DNA from: a virus
Virus record (IMG/VR): IMGVR_UViG_3300037324_000041
Location: 1-44,505 of that record
DNA: 44,505 nucleotides
Reading direction: 5' to 3' (one strand)
Below the pieces are notes generated by a model, which saw only the letters and a program-made list of their open reading frames with translations, made no database searches and was not told the origin of the DNA. Positions 15,353-24,105 of the stretch are shown here, in pieces (the stretch's first letter is position 1; every line of letters begins with the position of its first letter). A program made the position numbers and the translations under genes.

Positions 15353-15871
15353 TTATGTCGTTGGGTTTACTACTGCTAAAAATGCTGTAATAGTCGCGCT
15401 ATCTAGTAAAGGCGCTAATTCTGTTTCAATAGAAGTACCTGTTAAGTTATAACCGTTGAAGTCTGCTTTTGCGCCTCCCGTAGTTGGTGCAACTAAAAAA
15501 TCAATTCCTTCTTTCAAACCTACTAAATGATAGTTTCCAGCTTTGTCTTGAACAACCGCTTTAGGGTATCCATAGGCTAATAAATTCAATTGGTGGTTGT
15601 CCTCTTTAGTTGTTTTTGGCAAAACTAAAGTTAATGTTTGGGTGTTTGTAGTTGTACCAGCGTTTCTGTCAGATGCTAATGACTGAGCAAAAATGTTTCC
15701 ATCGCCTATTAAATCATATTGAAATACGTCTACTAAAAGCGGATTCATTGCCGTAGCTACGCCGTTTAAAATTGTGAAAGGATTTTCAATGTCGTTAAAT
15801 AGATACACCTTTGAAGTACCCGCTATCGCATTTTTACATTGCTTTTTACGACCGTTCGTTATATCGCACAT
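15353..15871 (-). CDS. Structural protein, paralogue of 12142-12696
   Basis: A 172-residue protein immediately after the major capsid gene. The N-terminus shares TNGRxKQCKNxIxG with the 12142 protein. The mid-part has YDLIGDGNIFAQSLASDRN and LTLVLPKTTKEDNHQLNLLA; the end is Thr/Ala-rich. Placed directly behind the capsid gene and flanked by terminators, it is probably an abundant virion protein such as a tail tube or capsid accessory subunit; the sequence does not settle which. Confidence 0.55.
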   Translation of the reverse strand: MCDITNGRKKQCKNAIAGTSKVYLFNDIENPFTILNGVATAMNPLLVDVFQYDLIGDGNIFAQSLASDRNAGTTTNTQTLTLVLPKTTKEDNHQLNLLAYGYPKAVVQDKAGNYHLVGLKEGIDFLVAPTTGGAKADFNGYNLTGTSIETELAPLLDSATITAFLAVVNPTT

Positions 15872-15886
15872 ATATTATTTTGTGTT

Positions 15887-15914
15887 AAAAAAGGGCGATA
15901 TTTTCAACCGCCCT
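15887..15914 (-). terminator. Intrinsic terminator after the major capsid gene
   Basis: On the minus strand AGGGCG pairs with CGCCCT (15909-15914 with 15892-15897), followed by six Ts. It lies between the capsid gene (ends 15923) and the next gene (starts 15871), so it likely attenuates readthrough and sets capsid expression apart. Confidence 0.7.
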
Positions 15915-15922
15915 ATTATTAA

Positions 15923-16921
15923 TTATACGTATAAAACGTTGAATTTCTGATTTACTACGTGAGCAAAAATAGTAAAGATAACGTCGTAGAAGTAATCCTT
16001 TCTTGGTGCTGGGTATGGAGCAATTTGAATGTCAGAATAGTCATCTAACAAGTCCGTACACCACATAAAGTTCATAGGTACACCAGCCAACATTACGTTA
16101 GGTGCTAAAGGTACAAATACAATTTCTACGTCTAAGTAAAAATATTTGTTAGTAGCTAAATCTACTGTGAAAGTATCTCTGAAATCTTGCGCTTTGTTAA
16201 AATTGTTAATTAATTTCTTAACGCTTCTTGAAGCATAAATATAAGGCTTGTCGTTGCCAGATAAAACCTCATCAGGAATTGCGTTGTAAATTTTGCCAAC
16301 TTCTGCTCCAATATTTGCAGAATCCAAAACCGTACCGCCAACTTTAATTCTTTTACCTACTGCACCTTTGTTGTAGATTATTTTAGTAGTTAATGAATCA
16401 AACAATGTAGTTGGCATTGCAGCAACTAACGCTTTTTCATTTGCAGAAACTTGTGTTTGTAAAGCTCCAGCCGTTAGTAAAGCTACTGCCGTTTTTGTTG
16501 ATGCTAAAGCACCATTCCAATACTTGTTTTCTGAATCGTTTGAAATTAAAGGTGCTACACCGTTTAAAACCAATCTGTTAAATTCGTCGGATACGTCGTT
16601 AATTGCACCAGGTGCCATATCTCTATTGAATCTAGTAGATCGCAAATCGTCTGGAGTAAATTTGTCGATATACTCAACTTTTACAGGGAATACTGTTGTA
16701 TCTTCTAAACCAATACTACCAGCTTCAGAACCTGTTGGGTTAACGCTCCAAGGTTGCATTGTTACCGAATTAATATTTTCAGTAATTACGCGACCAGCTT
16801 TAATGCCAGTTTCAAACATTACCAAACCATCTTCAACGGTTGCATTTTTGAATAAAATTTCGGCTATAATGTCCGCTTTAAAATCTGTGGGAATTACCGC
16901 CCCCGTGTATGCTATTGCCAT
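15923..16921 (-). CDS. Major capsid protein
   Basis: A 332-residue protein right after the protease/scaffold gene, the standard place for a major capsid protein. Features: FKADIIAEILFKNATVEDGL near the N-terminus, a E-loop-like segment (VNPTGSEAGSIGLEDTTVFP), DDLRSTRFNRDMAPGAINDV, and a C-terminal beta region (VEIVFVPLAPNVMLAGVPMN). It lacks the long N-terminal delta domain of HK97 gp5, as the scaffold appears to be on the protease gene. Fold assumed HK97-like. Confidence 0.75.
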   Translation of the reverse strand: MAIAYTGAVIPTDFKADIIAEILFKNATVEDGLVMFETGIKAGRVITENINSVTMQPWSVNPTGSEAGSIGLEDTTVFPVKVEYIDKFTPDDLRSTRFNRDMAPGAINDVSDEFNRLVLNGVAPLISNDSENKYWNGALASTKTAVALLTAGALQTQVSANEKALVAAMPTTLFDSLTTKIIYNKGAVGKRIKVGGTVLDSANIGAEVGKIYNAIPDEVLSGNDKPYIYASRSVKKLINNFNKAQDFRDTFTVDLATNKYFYLDVEIVFVPLAPNVMLAGVPMNFMWCTDLLDDYSDIQIAPYPAPRKDYFYDVIFTIFAHVVNQKFNVLYV

Positions 16922-16932
16922 ATTATATAAAT

Positions 16933-18036
16933 TTAATTAAATTTGTTTTTGTGTTCAATAAATTTTTGGTATGCTGTTTGCGCCCCTAATTGCGTTGGTA
17001 CTGAAACCTTTGGCTTTGTTGCTGGTTGCGCACTTAAAGCAACTATTTCCGCTTTTAAAACTACGTTTGCATCTGTAACCGCTTTTAATTTTGCGTTAAA
17101 TTCTTCTGCGTATTTAATCATAATCGATTTAATCGCATTTTCAACCGCCGTTGCTTGGTCTGTTGCACTTGGAACATTTGGCTCTGAAAGTGGCGCATCT
17201 ACATTTTCTGCTGCTGGCGCTTCCATTGCTTTCATCGAACCAATTTTACCTTCTTCTGTAACTGATAAAATCATACCATCTTCCAACTCGTAATCTCCAA
17301 CTGGTAAAGGAACTTGTGTACCATCTTCTGCAACTACGAAAACTGCACCGCCTTCCATCATCATATCGCCCTCGTATTCGATAACCACCGAACCGTCAGC
17401 GCTTTTTACACTACCCAACTTAATATCTACTTTAGGCTTTAATGCCAAAGCAATACTAGTAGGTAGGTTTTTCAACATCTCAATTATTTCTACACTCATA
17501 TTTATTTCTGATTTTAAATTTACTTCTTCTAGTGATAGCATTGCGTCAATACTAAAACCTTTTACTTTGCCCGTCTTAACAAACTCACTCCAAACATTAT
17601 CGTTGTCAACTTTCATAGTTGCAATCCAACTACCTTTAGGATAGCTTAACCCTAACGCGTTTGATTTATCATTTTTGCTATCTTCTACTATCCAACTTTC
17701 AACAAAGGTAACACCTTCGATTTTTTGGCTCTCATCGTGTTCTATTGTGCTGTTTTTTTGGTGGTTATTTTTAAAGAAACCGTAAGATAATTCTTTAATG
17801 GTATTTTCTGAAAATGTTATATTGAACTCTTCGCCGTTTTGATTGCGATAAATTGGCTTGTTTGGCTCTAGTACTAAACCAACCAAAATGCGTTGTTCGC
17901 TATCTATTTCTTTAAGTTGCAAAGACTGCGCTTTTAAGGCTATGAAGTCGCCCTCCATCGCTGGATTAAGTACAAGCGAAACCGCAAAAACTCCTTTATT
18001 TTCTTCGGGATTATAAAAAGCCTCGTATGTCTTCAT
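16933..18036 (-). CDS. Prohead protease fused to scaffold, XkdF/S78-like
   Basis: A 367-residue protein. Residues 1-165 match XkdF-type serine proteases: EAFYNPEENKGVFAVSLVLN at the start, FFKNNHQKNSTIEHDES (catalytic His near 97), and KTGKVKGFSIDAML (nucleophile Ser near 157). Residues 200-265 form an acidic Gly-rich part, and 290-367 a coiled coil (AVENAIKSIMIKYAEEFNAK, then LKAVTDANVVLKAEI) typical of internal scaffolds that the protease later destroys. It lies 12 bases upstream of the capsid gene. Confidence 0.8.
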   Translation of the reverse strand: MKTYEAFYNPEENKGVFAVSLVLNPAMEGDFIALKAQSLQLKEIDSEQRILVGLVLEPNKPIYRNQNGEEFNITFSENTIKELSYGFFKNNHQKNSTIEHDESQKIEGVTFVESWIVEDSKNDKSNALGLSYPKGSWIATMKVDNDNVWSEFVKTGKVKGFSIDAMLSLEEVNLKSEINMSVEIIEMLKNLPTSIALALKPKVDIKLGSVKSADGSVVIEYEGDMMMEGGAVFVVAEDGTQVPLPVGDYELEDGMILSVTEEGKIGSMKAMEAPAAENVDAPLSEPNVPSATDQATAVENAIKSIMIKYAEEFNAKLKAVTDANVVLKAEIVALSAQPATKPKVSVPTQLGAQTAYQKFIEHKNKFN

Positions 18037-18092
18037 AATTTATAAACGTAATTAATGTTAAATTGTAACATAAAAAGATTTACATAAAAGTA

Positions 18093-18122
18093 TTGTTTAA
18101 TTAAATAATAGTTATATCTTTG
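18093..18122 (+). promoter_or_regulatory. Rightward promoter with extended -33 motif
   Basis: AAAGTATTGTTTAATT with TTG at 18093-18095, a 19-base spacer, and TATCTTTG at 18115-18122. It drives the two rightward genes at 18145 and 18546, against the direction of the surrounding late operon. The same extended -33 block occurs at several leftward early promoters. Confidence 0.8.
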
Positions 18123-18144
18123 TAGAAACCAAAAAACAAATATT

Positions 18145-18543
18145 ATGACTACTAAAGAAAAAGAAGCCATTTACCAAAAACAATATCGGTTAGATAACAA
18201 GGAAGGACTAGCAAAACAAAAAAAACAATATTACCTAGATAACAAGGAGGAAATATTAAAAAAAGCAAAACAATATGGCTTAGAAAATAAGCAAGAAATA
18301 GCAAAACAAAAAAAACAATATCGTTTTAATAACAAGGAAGAACAATCCATTTATCAAAAACAATATCGTTTTAATAACAAGGAAGAACTTAAAGAAAAAT
18401 ATAATTTACTACCTGATTTTGTTTTAAGACTATCTATAAAACGAAGCTTAAAAAACAAAGGTTTAGAAATCACCCAAGAAATGATGGATATTAAAAAATT
18501 AACAATATTATTAAAAAGAGAATTAAAACAATTAAATAATTAA
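18145..18543 (+). CDS. Repeat protein with KKQYRxxNKEE units
   Basis: A 132-residue protein made of about six repeats of a 10-18-residue basic helix unit (IYQKQYRLDNKEG, KKQYYLDNKEEI, KKQYRFNNKEEQ), then a distinct end (LLPDFVLRLSIKRSLKNKG, then MMDIKKLTILLKRELKQL). The repeats resemble the leader regions of phage HNH proteins, but no HNH core follows. The end module is found on many small phage proteins and may bind nucleic acid. It has its own promoter and lies opposite to the late genes, between tape measure and protease. Confidence 0.6.
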   Translation: MTTKEKEAIYQKQYRLDNKEGLAKQKKQYYLDNKEEILKKAKQYGLENKQEIAKQKKQYRFNNKEEQSIYQKQYRFNNKEELKEKYNLLPDFVLRLSIKRSLKNKGLEITQEMMDIKKLTILLKRELKQLNN

Positions 18544-18545
18544 TT

Positions 18546-18782
18546 ATGGAAGCAAAGAGAAATTTAGACTTTGAGGTAAAAACTTCAAGCGATTTAGTAA
18601 AGATGTTATGCGGTTCTTTAATGGATGTAAGACGCGGTAATTTAGACTTTGAAACGGTAAAGGCTATTACTTTAATAGCTGATAAAATTAACAAAGCTAT
18701 GGTAAACGATTTGGTTTATAAAGGATTGACTAGGCACAAAAACGATTTAGAATTTTTTGAAGAGCCTTTATTATTAGAATAA
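18546..18782 (+). CDS. Hypothetical protein, second gene of rightward pair
   Basis: A 78-residue protein starting MEAKRNLDFEVKTSSDLVKM. It holds DVRRGNLDFETVKAITLIAD followed by KINKAMVNDLVY, a short two-helix pattern seen in small Bacteroidetes phage proteins that follow the repeat-type gene. It begins 2 bases after 18543 and ends just before a shared terminator. Possibly a DNA-binding or regulatory partner of the upstream repeat protein. Function not known. Confidence 0.55.
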   Translation: MEAKRNLDFEVKTSSDLVKMLCGSLMDVRRGNLDFETVKAITLIADKINKAMVNDLVYKGLTRHKNDLEFFEEPLLLE

Positions 18783-18787
18783 AAAAC

Positions 18788-18820
18788 AAAACCCGATAAC
18801 ATTAAGCTATCGGGTTTTTT
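18788..18820. terminator. Bidirectional terminator between convergent units
   Basis: Stem AAACCCGATA / TATCGGGTTT (18788-18797 with 18808-18817), a ten-base loop, T-rich on both sides. It ends the rightward pair 18145-18782 and the leftward tail operon that finishes with the tape measure. Confidence 0.85.
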
Positions 18821-18821
18821 A

Positions 18822-20456
18822 TTAAAATTTACTATTTGATATTATATTACGCTCTAACGCTTGAGCGGTGGTAACATTTGAACTAACCACAAACGCTTGT
18901 ATTGGTTGGTTTTGACCTCCTAAACTAGACGCTATTTGATTTGCTCCCGTTCCTTGAACTAAATTAAAAGACGGTGCAGATGGTGCTTGTTGACCGCCGC
19001 CGCCGCCAGTATTTGAACTTGGTGGAGTTGAGCCGCCAGCCTTGGTACTTAATATTTTTTTAATTTGTATTGCAGAAAACGCCCCAGCAAGACCAGCTTG
19101 AATTAATGGATAAGCGGGAAATAAAGTAGTGATAGGAGATTTTTGTGCTGTTGTATAAGCATTTTGCACACCCTCGTAACCCGCAATAGTTGCTTGTGCC
19201 ACTGCTGTTGCTTTTCCTATTTTAGAACCTCTTCCAGCAAGTTCTCCGATTAGATTTAAAGTGTTGTTTGCCAAACCTATTTTAGCATCTTTAACCGCTG
19301 TCGCTCTAATTATTTCGTCCGCAGCCGCCTTGTCATCTATTGCTTTTTTATCTGCTGCAGCCTTATCGTCAATTATTTTTTTATCCGCAATTTCCTTATC
19401 TTTAATTTCTTTTTTATTTCTAGCAAATTGCGCTTCTAGTTCTACTGTTGAAACATTATTATCTACTAATATTTTTCTTTCTTGCTCAAACTTTGCCGTT
19501 AAATTTTGTAACGCGGTTCTTGTTTTTTGCAAGTTATCTTCTCTCGCATCGTCCTCAATTTTATTTGCTTTATCTAAAGCGGCTTTTCTTGCGTCCTCAA
19601 TTGCTTTTCTTTTTGCTTTTGCTATTGCATCTGCTTTCTCTTGTAATGCCTTTCTTTTATCGTTTATAGACTTATTGTCAGCGTCTATTTTATCTTGCGC
19701 TTCTTTGTTATCTTTTACTTTTTTATCGTTTCTCTGTTTGTCTATAGCAATTAAATCTCTGTTTAATCTTTTAGCTAATTCATTTCTTTTTTCGTCTGTA
19801 ATGTCTTGCTCTAAAACCGCTTCGTTGTATCTGTTTTTAGCTTCTATTTTTTTCTTTGTAAACTCATCTAATAGGTCACCTCTAGTTTGCATATAATCTT
19901 TGTTTAATTTTAAAGATTTTTTTGCACGCTCGTTAAATTTATCTAACTCCCTTTCTGCTTCCGAAGTTATACCTATAAAATCAGTAACCGCATTAGATAC
20001 CGTTCTAAAGAAATCGCCAACTAATTTAAGCCCGGGCAAAAACTTTGTAACAGCATCAGTTATTTTTCCAAAGTTCAAAACTAAAGAAACTAACGCCAAA
20101 ATAATTAAACCAATTCCAGTACCAGCTAGAGCAAGTTTAAAAAGTTTCATTGCTCCCGTAGATGTGCCAACAACAAAACTATAGGCAGATTGTAAAGCGG
20201 TTGCAAGTTTAGATTCTTTAGAAAACAATCCAAGTGCCTCTACTGAATCTTTACCTACTTGAGCGTAACCACCCGTAACTGCATTTAGTAAACCCATTGC
20301 GCCGCCGTTTTCCAAAACCGATACTGAACTTTCCTTCATTCCTTTTGCAACTCCTGACGTGCTTTTTTTCAAGGTGTTTAAAGAATTATCTAGCTTGTCA
20401 ATCTTACGGTTTGCGTCGCTTGTATCTGCTACAACTTTTATTACTTCTGTAATCAT
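18822..20456 (-). CDS. Tail tape measure protein
   Basis: A 544-residue protein. N-terminal IKVVADTSDANRKIDKLDNS and a Gly/Ala-rich region to about 100; one membrane-like segment (FKLALAGTGIGLIILALVSL) near 105-125; a long charged coiled coil (about 170-390) rich in KAxxDxK repeats; a second weakly hydrophobic part (PLIQAGLAGAFSAIQIKKIL); and a flexible Gly/Gln/Pro end. This is the tape-measure pattern: it sets tail length and travels through the tail to the membrane. It is short for a tape measure (lambda gpH 853), suggesting a short siphovirus tail. Confidence 0.85.
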   Translation of the reverse strand: MITEVIKVVADTSDANRKIDKLDNSLNTLKKSTSGVAKGMKESSVSVLENGGAMGLLNAVTGGYAQVGKDSVEALGLFSKESKLATALQSAYSFVVGTSTGAMKLFKLALAGTGIGLIILALVSLVLNFGKITDAVTKFLPGLKLVGDFFRTVSNAVTDFIGITSEAERELDKFNERAKKSLKLNKDYMQTRGDLLDEFTKKKIEAKNRYNEAVLEQDITDEKRNELAKRLNRDLIAIDKQRNDKKVKDNKEAQDKIDADNKSINDKRKALQEKADAIAKAKRKAIEDARKAALDKANKIEDDAREDNLQKTRTALQNLTAKFEQERKILVDNNVSTVELEAQFARNKKEIKDKEIADKKIIDDKAAADKKAIDDKAAADEIIRATAVKDAKIGLANNTLNLIGELAGRGSKIGKATAVAQATIAGYEGVQNAYTTAQKSPITTLFPAYPLIQAGLAGAFSAIQIKKILSTKAGGSTPPSSNTGGGGGQQAPSAPSFNLVQGTGANQIASSLGGQNQPIQAFVVSSNVTTAQALERNIISNSKF

Positions 20457-20605
20457 TTGTATATTTCTTTATAACTACGTTTAATTTGTTCTTTTGCTTT
20501 TTTCCAACTTTTTATAGTTGCAAATTTTCCCTTTGCTATTTCAATACATTCGCCACCGTTATAGTATGGTAACATATTGCACAATTTTATAATTTCTAGT
20601 ATCAT
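20453..20605 (-). CDS. Small protein between tail genes
   Basis: A 50-residue frame starting MILEIIKLCNMLPYYNGGEC with a basic helical end (KSWKKAKEQIKRSYKEIYK). It overlaps its neighbours by ATGA junctions on both sides (upstream 20602-21180, downstream tape measure), which strongly supports translation. Too small to assign; position immediately ahead of the tape measure suggests a tail-assembly role. Confidence 0.6.
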   Translation of the reverse strand: MILEIIKLCNMLPYYNGGECIEIAKGKFATIKSWKKAKEQIKRSYKEIYK

Positions 20606-21180
20606 AATGCTTTGTATACTCTTACTATTTGGTAACTTATATTATAAATACTTGTGTCCCCCGTTAAACTCAATATTTTTGGTAAACCTCCATTTTGCAC
20701 AAAAGTATTTAATGAATACATTGGTGCTACAATTGAAAAAGATTGTTCGGAATTTGCGCCTTTTGCAAATACTTTAGTTTCTTTAAATTCTTGTGCCAAA
20801 GCAACCGAACCTAAATCCATAAAAAAATCAAACACCCCGCTTACGTTATTATTTTTCGCGTTAAATCTTATAGTAGTTATGTAATAATCTCCTATGTTTT
20901 GCGGTGTTATTTTGCTAGTGACTGAATTATAAAGATTAACAAGCCCAATAGGTAGATAGGTATTTAATACCGTACCCGCGTTATTTGGTATAATAGATGT
21001 TATCCCTTCGTTAATTACAAAAGGCGACGCTTCGGTGTATTGCGTGTCTGTATAAACAGCAAACCCTTGGTCGCTGTATAAATCTGCGAAATTTTCATTT
21101 GTCTTATCGAAAGCTACTCTTAAAGCGTCGCCCGTTCCGTCGTTTGGTGTTACTCCTATTCCTATTAATTGCTGTGCCAT
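20602..21180 (-). CDS. Tail fiber/baseplate-type protein with GTPNDGTGD motif
   Basis: A 192-residue protein starting MAQQLIGIGVTPNDGTGDAL, followed by RVAFDKTNENFADLY. This N-terminal motif (PNDGTGDxLRxAFxKxNxNFxxLY) is widespread at the start of tail fiber and tail-tip proteins of many phages. The remainder is beta-rich (YYITTIRFNAKNNNVSGVFD). It likely belongs to the tail tip or a side fiber. It starts 2 bases after the 784-residue tail protein ends. Confidence 0.65.
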   Translation of the reverse strand: MAQQLIGIGVTPNDGTGDALRVAFDKTNENFADLYSDQGFAVYTDTQYTEASPFVINEGITSIIPNNAGTVLNTYLPIGLVNLYNSVTSKITPQNIGDYYITTIRFNAKNNNVSGVFDFFMDLGSVALAQEFKETKVFAKGANSEQSFSIVAPMYSLNTFVQNGGLPKILSLTGDTSIYNISYQIVRVYKAL

Positions 21181-21182
21181 AA

Positions 21183-23537
21183 TTATTGCGCGTCTATTGT
21201 TAATATATTGTTATCTGCCGTTACTTCCGTACTATCTGCTGTTACTATTTTATTGTCTTGATTTACGTATAATTGAAACGATTTTCCCGCTCCATTATTT
21301 ACGTTTATAAATGCATCGCGATTTAATGTTAAAGTATTTTCTGTAAATGTAATTTCTATAAAATTACCGTTTTTAACTGCTGTTATAAATTCAGTTCCAA
21401 AGCCTAAATTTTGAATTGATATATTCATTACGCTAGCATTACTAACATAAACGCTAGTTGTTTGCGCTAAATAGTTTACATAAATTTCTTTACTTGTTGG
21501 CGAAAACAAACCAAAATTAGTTTCAAAATTATTTATTAAATTAAATGTTGCGTCACCCGTTAAAAGGTTTACGTTATAATCATTTATTCTATAATATTTT
21601 TTATTCAATTCTACTATATCGTTCAACTCTATATTTGTCAATAGATATTTTGGTAGTTTAGCCTTGAATTTAAAGTTTCTTTTTTTTATGTTAAATAAAT
21701 TAACAACGTACTTCTGCCAATAATTAGAATATAAAGTATTATTTATTAACGCACCATTCCAAGTGCTAAATTCATTGCTCCAAATTAAACTATTACTAAC
21801 GTTATCTAATCCTAGAGTATTACTAGGCGTGTTTAAAGTTGTGTTTAAAGGCGTTTGCAATCTAAACATTTTAACTTTTGTCGTACCTAATTGAACCACG
21901 TTATTATAAAATAAAATAGGTTTAGGAACTACTTGGTTTCCAGATAAATCTCTACTCAAACCGTACTGTATATTAACTAAATTATTTGTAGCTACATCTT
22001 TTAATCTCTCAAACAATAAAGTTTCAAAAGGTAGTTCAACGCTTATCACATCGCCATCTAAAGGCTTCAATTCATTATCCTTCAAAGTCAATAAACTATC
22101 GCCGTATGCAACTATATTATTTTGCTTAAATTGTTGGTTTAGGATAGTTGTAGGCGGTTGAAATTTAAAATCTATTTGCCTTGCTAACGTTCCTCTTTCT
22201 GCATCGTAATTTTTTATATCAAAATGTTTTGTTAAGTCAACTACTTTGCCACTCAAATAATAATCATTAGCCGTGTTTAAATAGATAGTACCATTTCTTT
22301 GTGGAATAGCTACCAACTTGAAAATCTTAAACAAACCGCTTAAAAATTCTATTATCTTTAATTTAGGTAAATTTGCTGATACGTTTACAAGTGCCTCGCT
22401 ACCTTGTGAAATGCCTCCGCTTGTTTCTTCTGGTGTTGGAATCCAACTAGAGCCGTTCCAACTTTCTGATCTACATACAACGGTTGCAGAATCAATTGGT
22501 ATGTTAATTTGAAACTGATATTTATTGTTTACTACATCGTTTGTATTAATTGTAAACTCTCTCTCAAAAGTTGGTGTTTGGTCCTGTATTAAAGCAACTT
22601 GTACTCCATTGTTAAATATAGCAAAATCGATAGGTAAAGTATCATTATCATTGTTTATTATTGGGTTTAATATTGTTATTTTAAAGTAAAATCTTTTTTT
22701 ATCGTTTACGCTATTTACAAAAGTTGTAAAGTTTAGGCTGTCTGTTGCTAAATTCATAAACGTACCGCCACCTGTTGTGAAGTTTATAAACGAAGTTCTT
22801 AGTATTTTGTTTACGGTGTTGTTACAAGCCCACATATAAGCCTCTTTAAACTCTGTTCTATTTGTAAATTCATTACTAAAAGTCAAACCATACTTAGTGC
22901 TAATCGCTTCTAGTATTTTTGATATTCTAACAGATGGAAACAAATCCAAGTCATCTACGCCCTCGCCAAATGGTTTAGTAGTACCTACGTTTGTTGTTAG
23001 CAATTGTAAAGGGTTACTGTAATTTGGTGTTGAATTATAAAAGAATTGCTTTCTAGTATTTATTAAATTATAAACTATATCTCTGTTAAACAAGCCTTGC
23101 TCCAATCCTATCTGAATACTTTGAACACTCGGAGAATGATCCAACGCTTGCAAGTCTAAAGAGGTTAGTTCATCTTCGCCTATTAAGTCTTTTATATTAA
23201 CTAAATCACCAAAAAAATTAATTGTATAATTTGCTGGTTTGCCATCTTTAACGCTAACTTTCTCTAGTCTAAATTTGCCAATTCTAAAAGGGAAACCTGA
23301 TATTTTAATTTCGCCCTTAACCTTAGTTCGTGCGTCAAAAGTATTGTCTATGTCAGCATCGTAATAATGTTTGAATAAAAAGTTATTTCGGTCGCTTGCT
23401 GGTACCGTAAAACTTTTAGTAAAGTCAGTATTGATTTTAGTTATATCATCGGTGTTTGCAACCGAACTATTAAAATCAATATTTTCATCTTTTGATAAAT
23501 CAACCTTTGTATTTCCTATAAATATTTCTGTAACCAT
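21183..23537 (-). CDS. Large tail-tip protein
   Basis: A 784-residue protein, the largest here. The N-terminal segment (IFIGNTKVDLSKDENIDFNS, then DFTKSFTVPASDRNNFLFKH) is characteristic of large Bacteroidetes phage tail proteins. The middle carries LFKIFKLVAIPQRNGTIYLN followed by a beta region, and the C-terminal 90 residues look like a beta-sandwich (YVNYLAQTTSVYVSNASVMN, ITFTENTLTLNRDAFINV) that may bind carbohydrate. By size and place among tail genes it is likely the central tail-tip (Tal or gpJ-like) component. Confidence 0.6.
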   Translation of the reverse strand: MVTEIFIGNTKVDLSKDENIDFNSSVANTDDITKINTDFTKSFTVPASDRNNFLFKHYYDADIDNTFDARTKVKGEIKISGFPFRIGKFRLEKVSVKDGKPANYTINFFGDLVNIKDLIGEDELTSLDLQALDHSPSVQSIQIGLEQGLFNRDIVYNLINTRKQFFYNSTPNYSNPLQLLTTNVGTTKPFGEGVDDLDLFPSVRISKILEAISTKYGLTFSNEFTNRTEFKEAYMWACNNTVNKILRTSFINFTTGGGTFMNLATDSLNFTTFVNSVNDKKRFYFKITILNPIINNDNDTLPIDFAIFNNGVQVALIQDQTPTFEREFTINTNDVVNNKYQFQINIPIDSATVVCRSESWNGSSWIPTPEETSGGISQGSEALVNVSANLPKLKIIEFLSGLFKIFKLVAIPQRNGTIYLNTANDYYLSGKVVDLTKHFDIKNYDAERGTLARQIDFKFQPPTTILNQQFKQNNIVAYGDSLLTLKDNELKPLDGDVISVELPFETLLFERLKDVATNNLVNIQYGLSRDLSGNQVVPKPILFYNNVVQLGTTKVKMFRLQTPLNTTLNTPSNTLGLDNVSNSLIWSNEFSTWNGALINNTLYSNYWQKYVVNLFNIKKRNFKFKAKLPKYLLTNIELNDIVELNKKYYRINDYNVNLLTGDATFNLINNFETNFGLFSPTSKEIYVNYLAQTTSVYVSNASVMNISIQNLGFGTEFITAVKNGNFIEITFTENTLTLNRDAFINVNNGAGKSFQLYVNQDNKIVTADSTEVTADNNILTIDAQ

Positions 23538-24103
23538 TATACATTGTTAATATCGTTAAACGCGTACTCAAATTCCAAACTATAATTTATCAATCTGTCA
23601 TTTTGTCTAGTCTTAAATTCTTGGCTCTTGCTAGATACGCTAATTGGTATAGCTTGTCCACCCTCTAACACCCAAACTTTTTCACTAAGTAATAATTGCT
23701 TAACTGCTTCATTTTTATCTTCGGTTACAAAGCCGCTATTAATTGTAAATTTGCTCCTAGATTGTACGTTAAACGTGTTGAATTGATGCTTACCTAAAGG
23801 CGCGCCACCCTCGAAACTATCGGCAGTTACCGAAATGGTATCTTTACGGACTTTAAACATAGTGAATATCTGACTTGCACCCTCTTTATTTTGAAAAACT
23901 ATATCAATTGGCGTGTATCTACACTCATCTGTTATTAACAAAGTCTTAACTATTCCGTTGTAAGTGATTTCTACGTACTCATCGGTGGTGGTTTGGCTTA
24001 AATCTACCCATAAATACTTAATCAACTCACCGCTAAACGTTGAACTAGGCGTTTGAATAGTGTAATTTATCTCTCCAAGTGGATAACTGCGTACTGCGAT
24101 CAT
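23537..24103 (-). CDS. Tail protein, possible distal-tail component
   Basis: A 188-residue protein starting MIAVRSYPLGEINYTIQTPS, mostly beta strand by eye, ending YSLEFEYAFNDINNV. It shares one base with the next gene (large tip protein), so the two are coupled. The late motif (RLINYSLEFEYAF) and its location just ahead of the tip gene fit a Dit-like adaptor, but I have no sequence proof of the family. Confidence 0.5.
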   Translation of the reverse strand: MIAVRSYPLGEINYTIQTPSSTFSGELIKYLWVDLSQTTTDEYVEITYNGIVKTLLITDECRYTPIDIVFQNKEGASQIFTMFKVRKDTISVTADSFEGGAPLGKHQFNTFNVQSRSKFTINSGFVTEDKNEAVKQLLLSEKVWVLEGGQAIPISVSSKSQEFKTRQNDRLINYSLEFEYAFNDINNV

Positions 24104-24105
24104 AA

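Noticed and set aside
16524-17293. Two plus-strand ORFs opposite capsid and protease genes
   Set aside because: Shadows of well-supported virion genes; low-complexity translation and no family features.
18170-18390. Direct DNA repeats that might be a CRISPR or VNTR
   Set aside because: They encode an in-frame protein repeat (KKQYRxxNKEE) with varied spacing in codons.
19261-19896. Plus-strand ORF of 211 residues
   Set aside because: It is antisense to the coiled-coil part of the tape measure gene; its Ala/Leu/Ser-rich hydrophobic composition is what reversing a Lys/Ala/Asp-rich coil gives. No start context or promoter.
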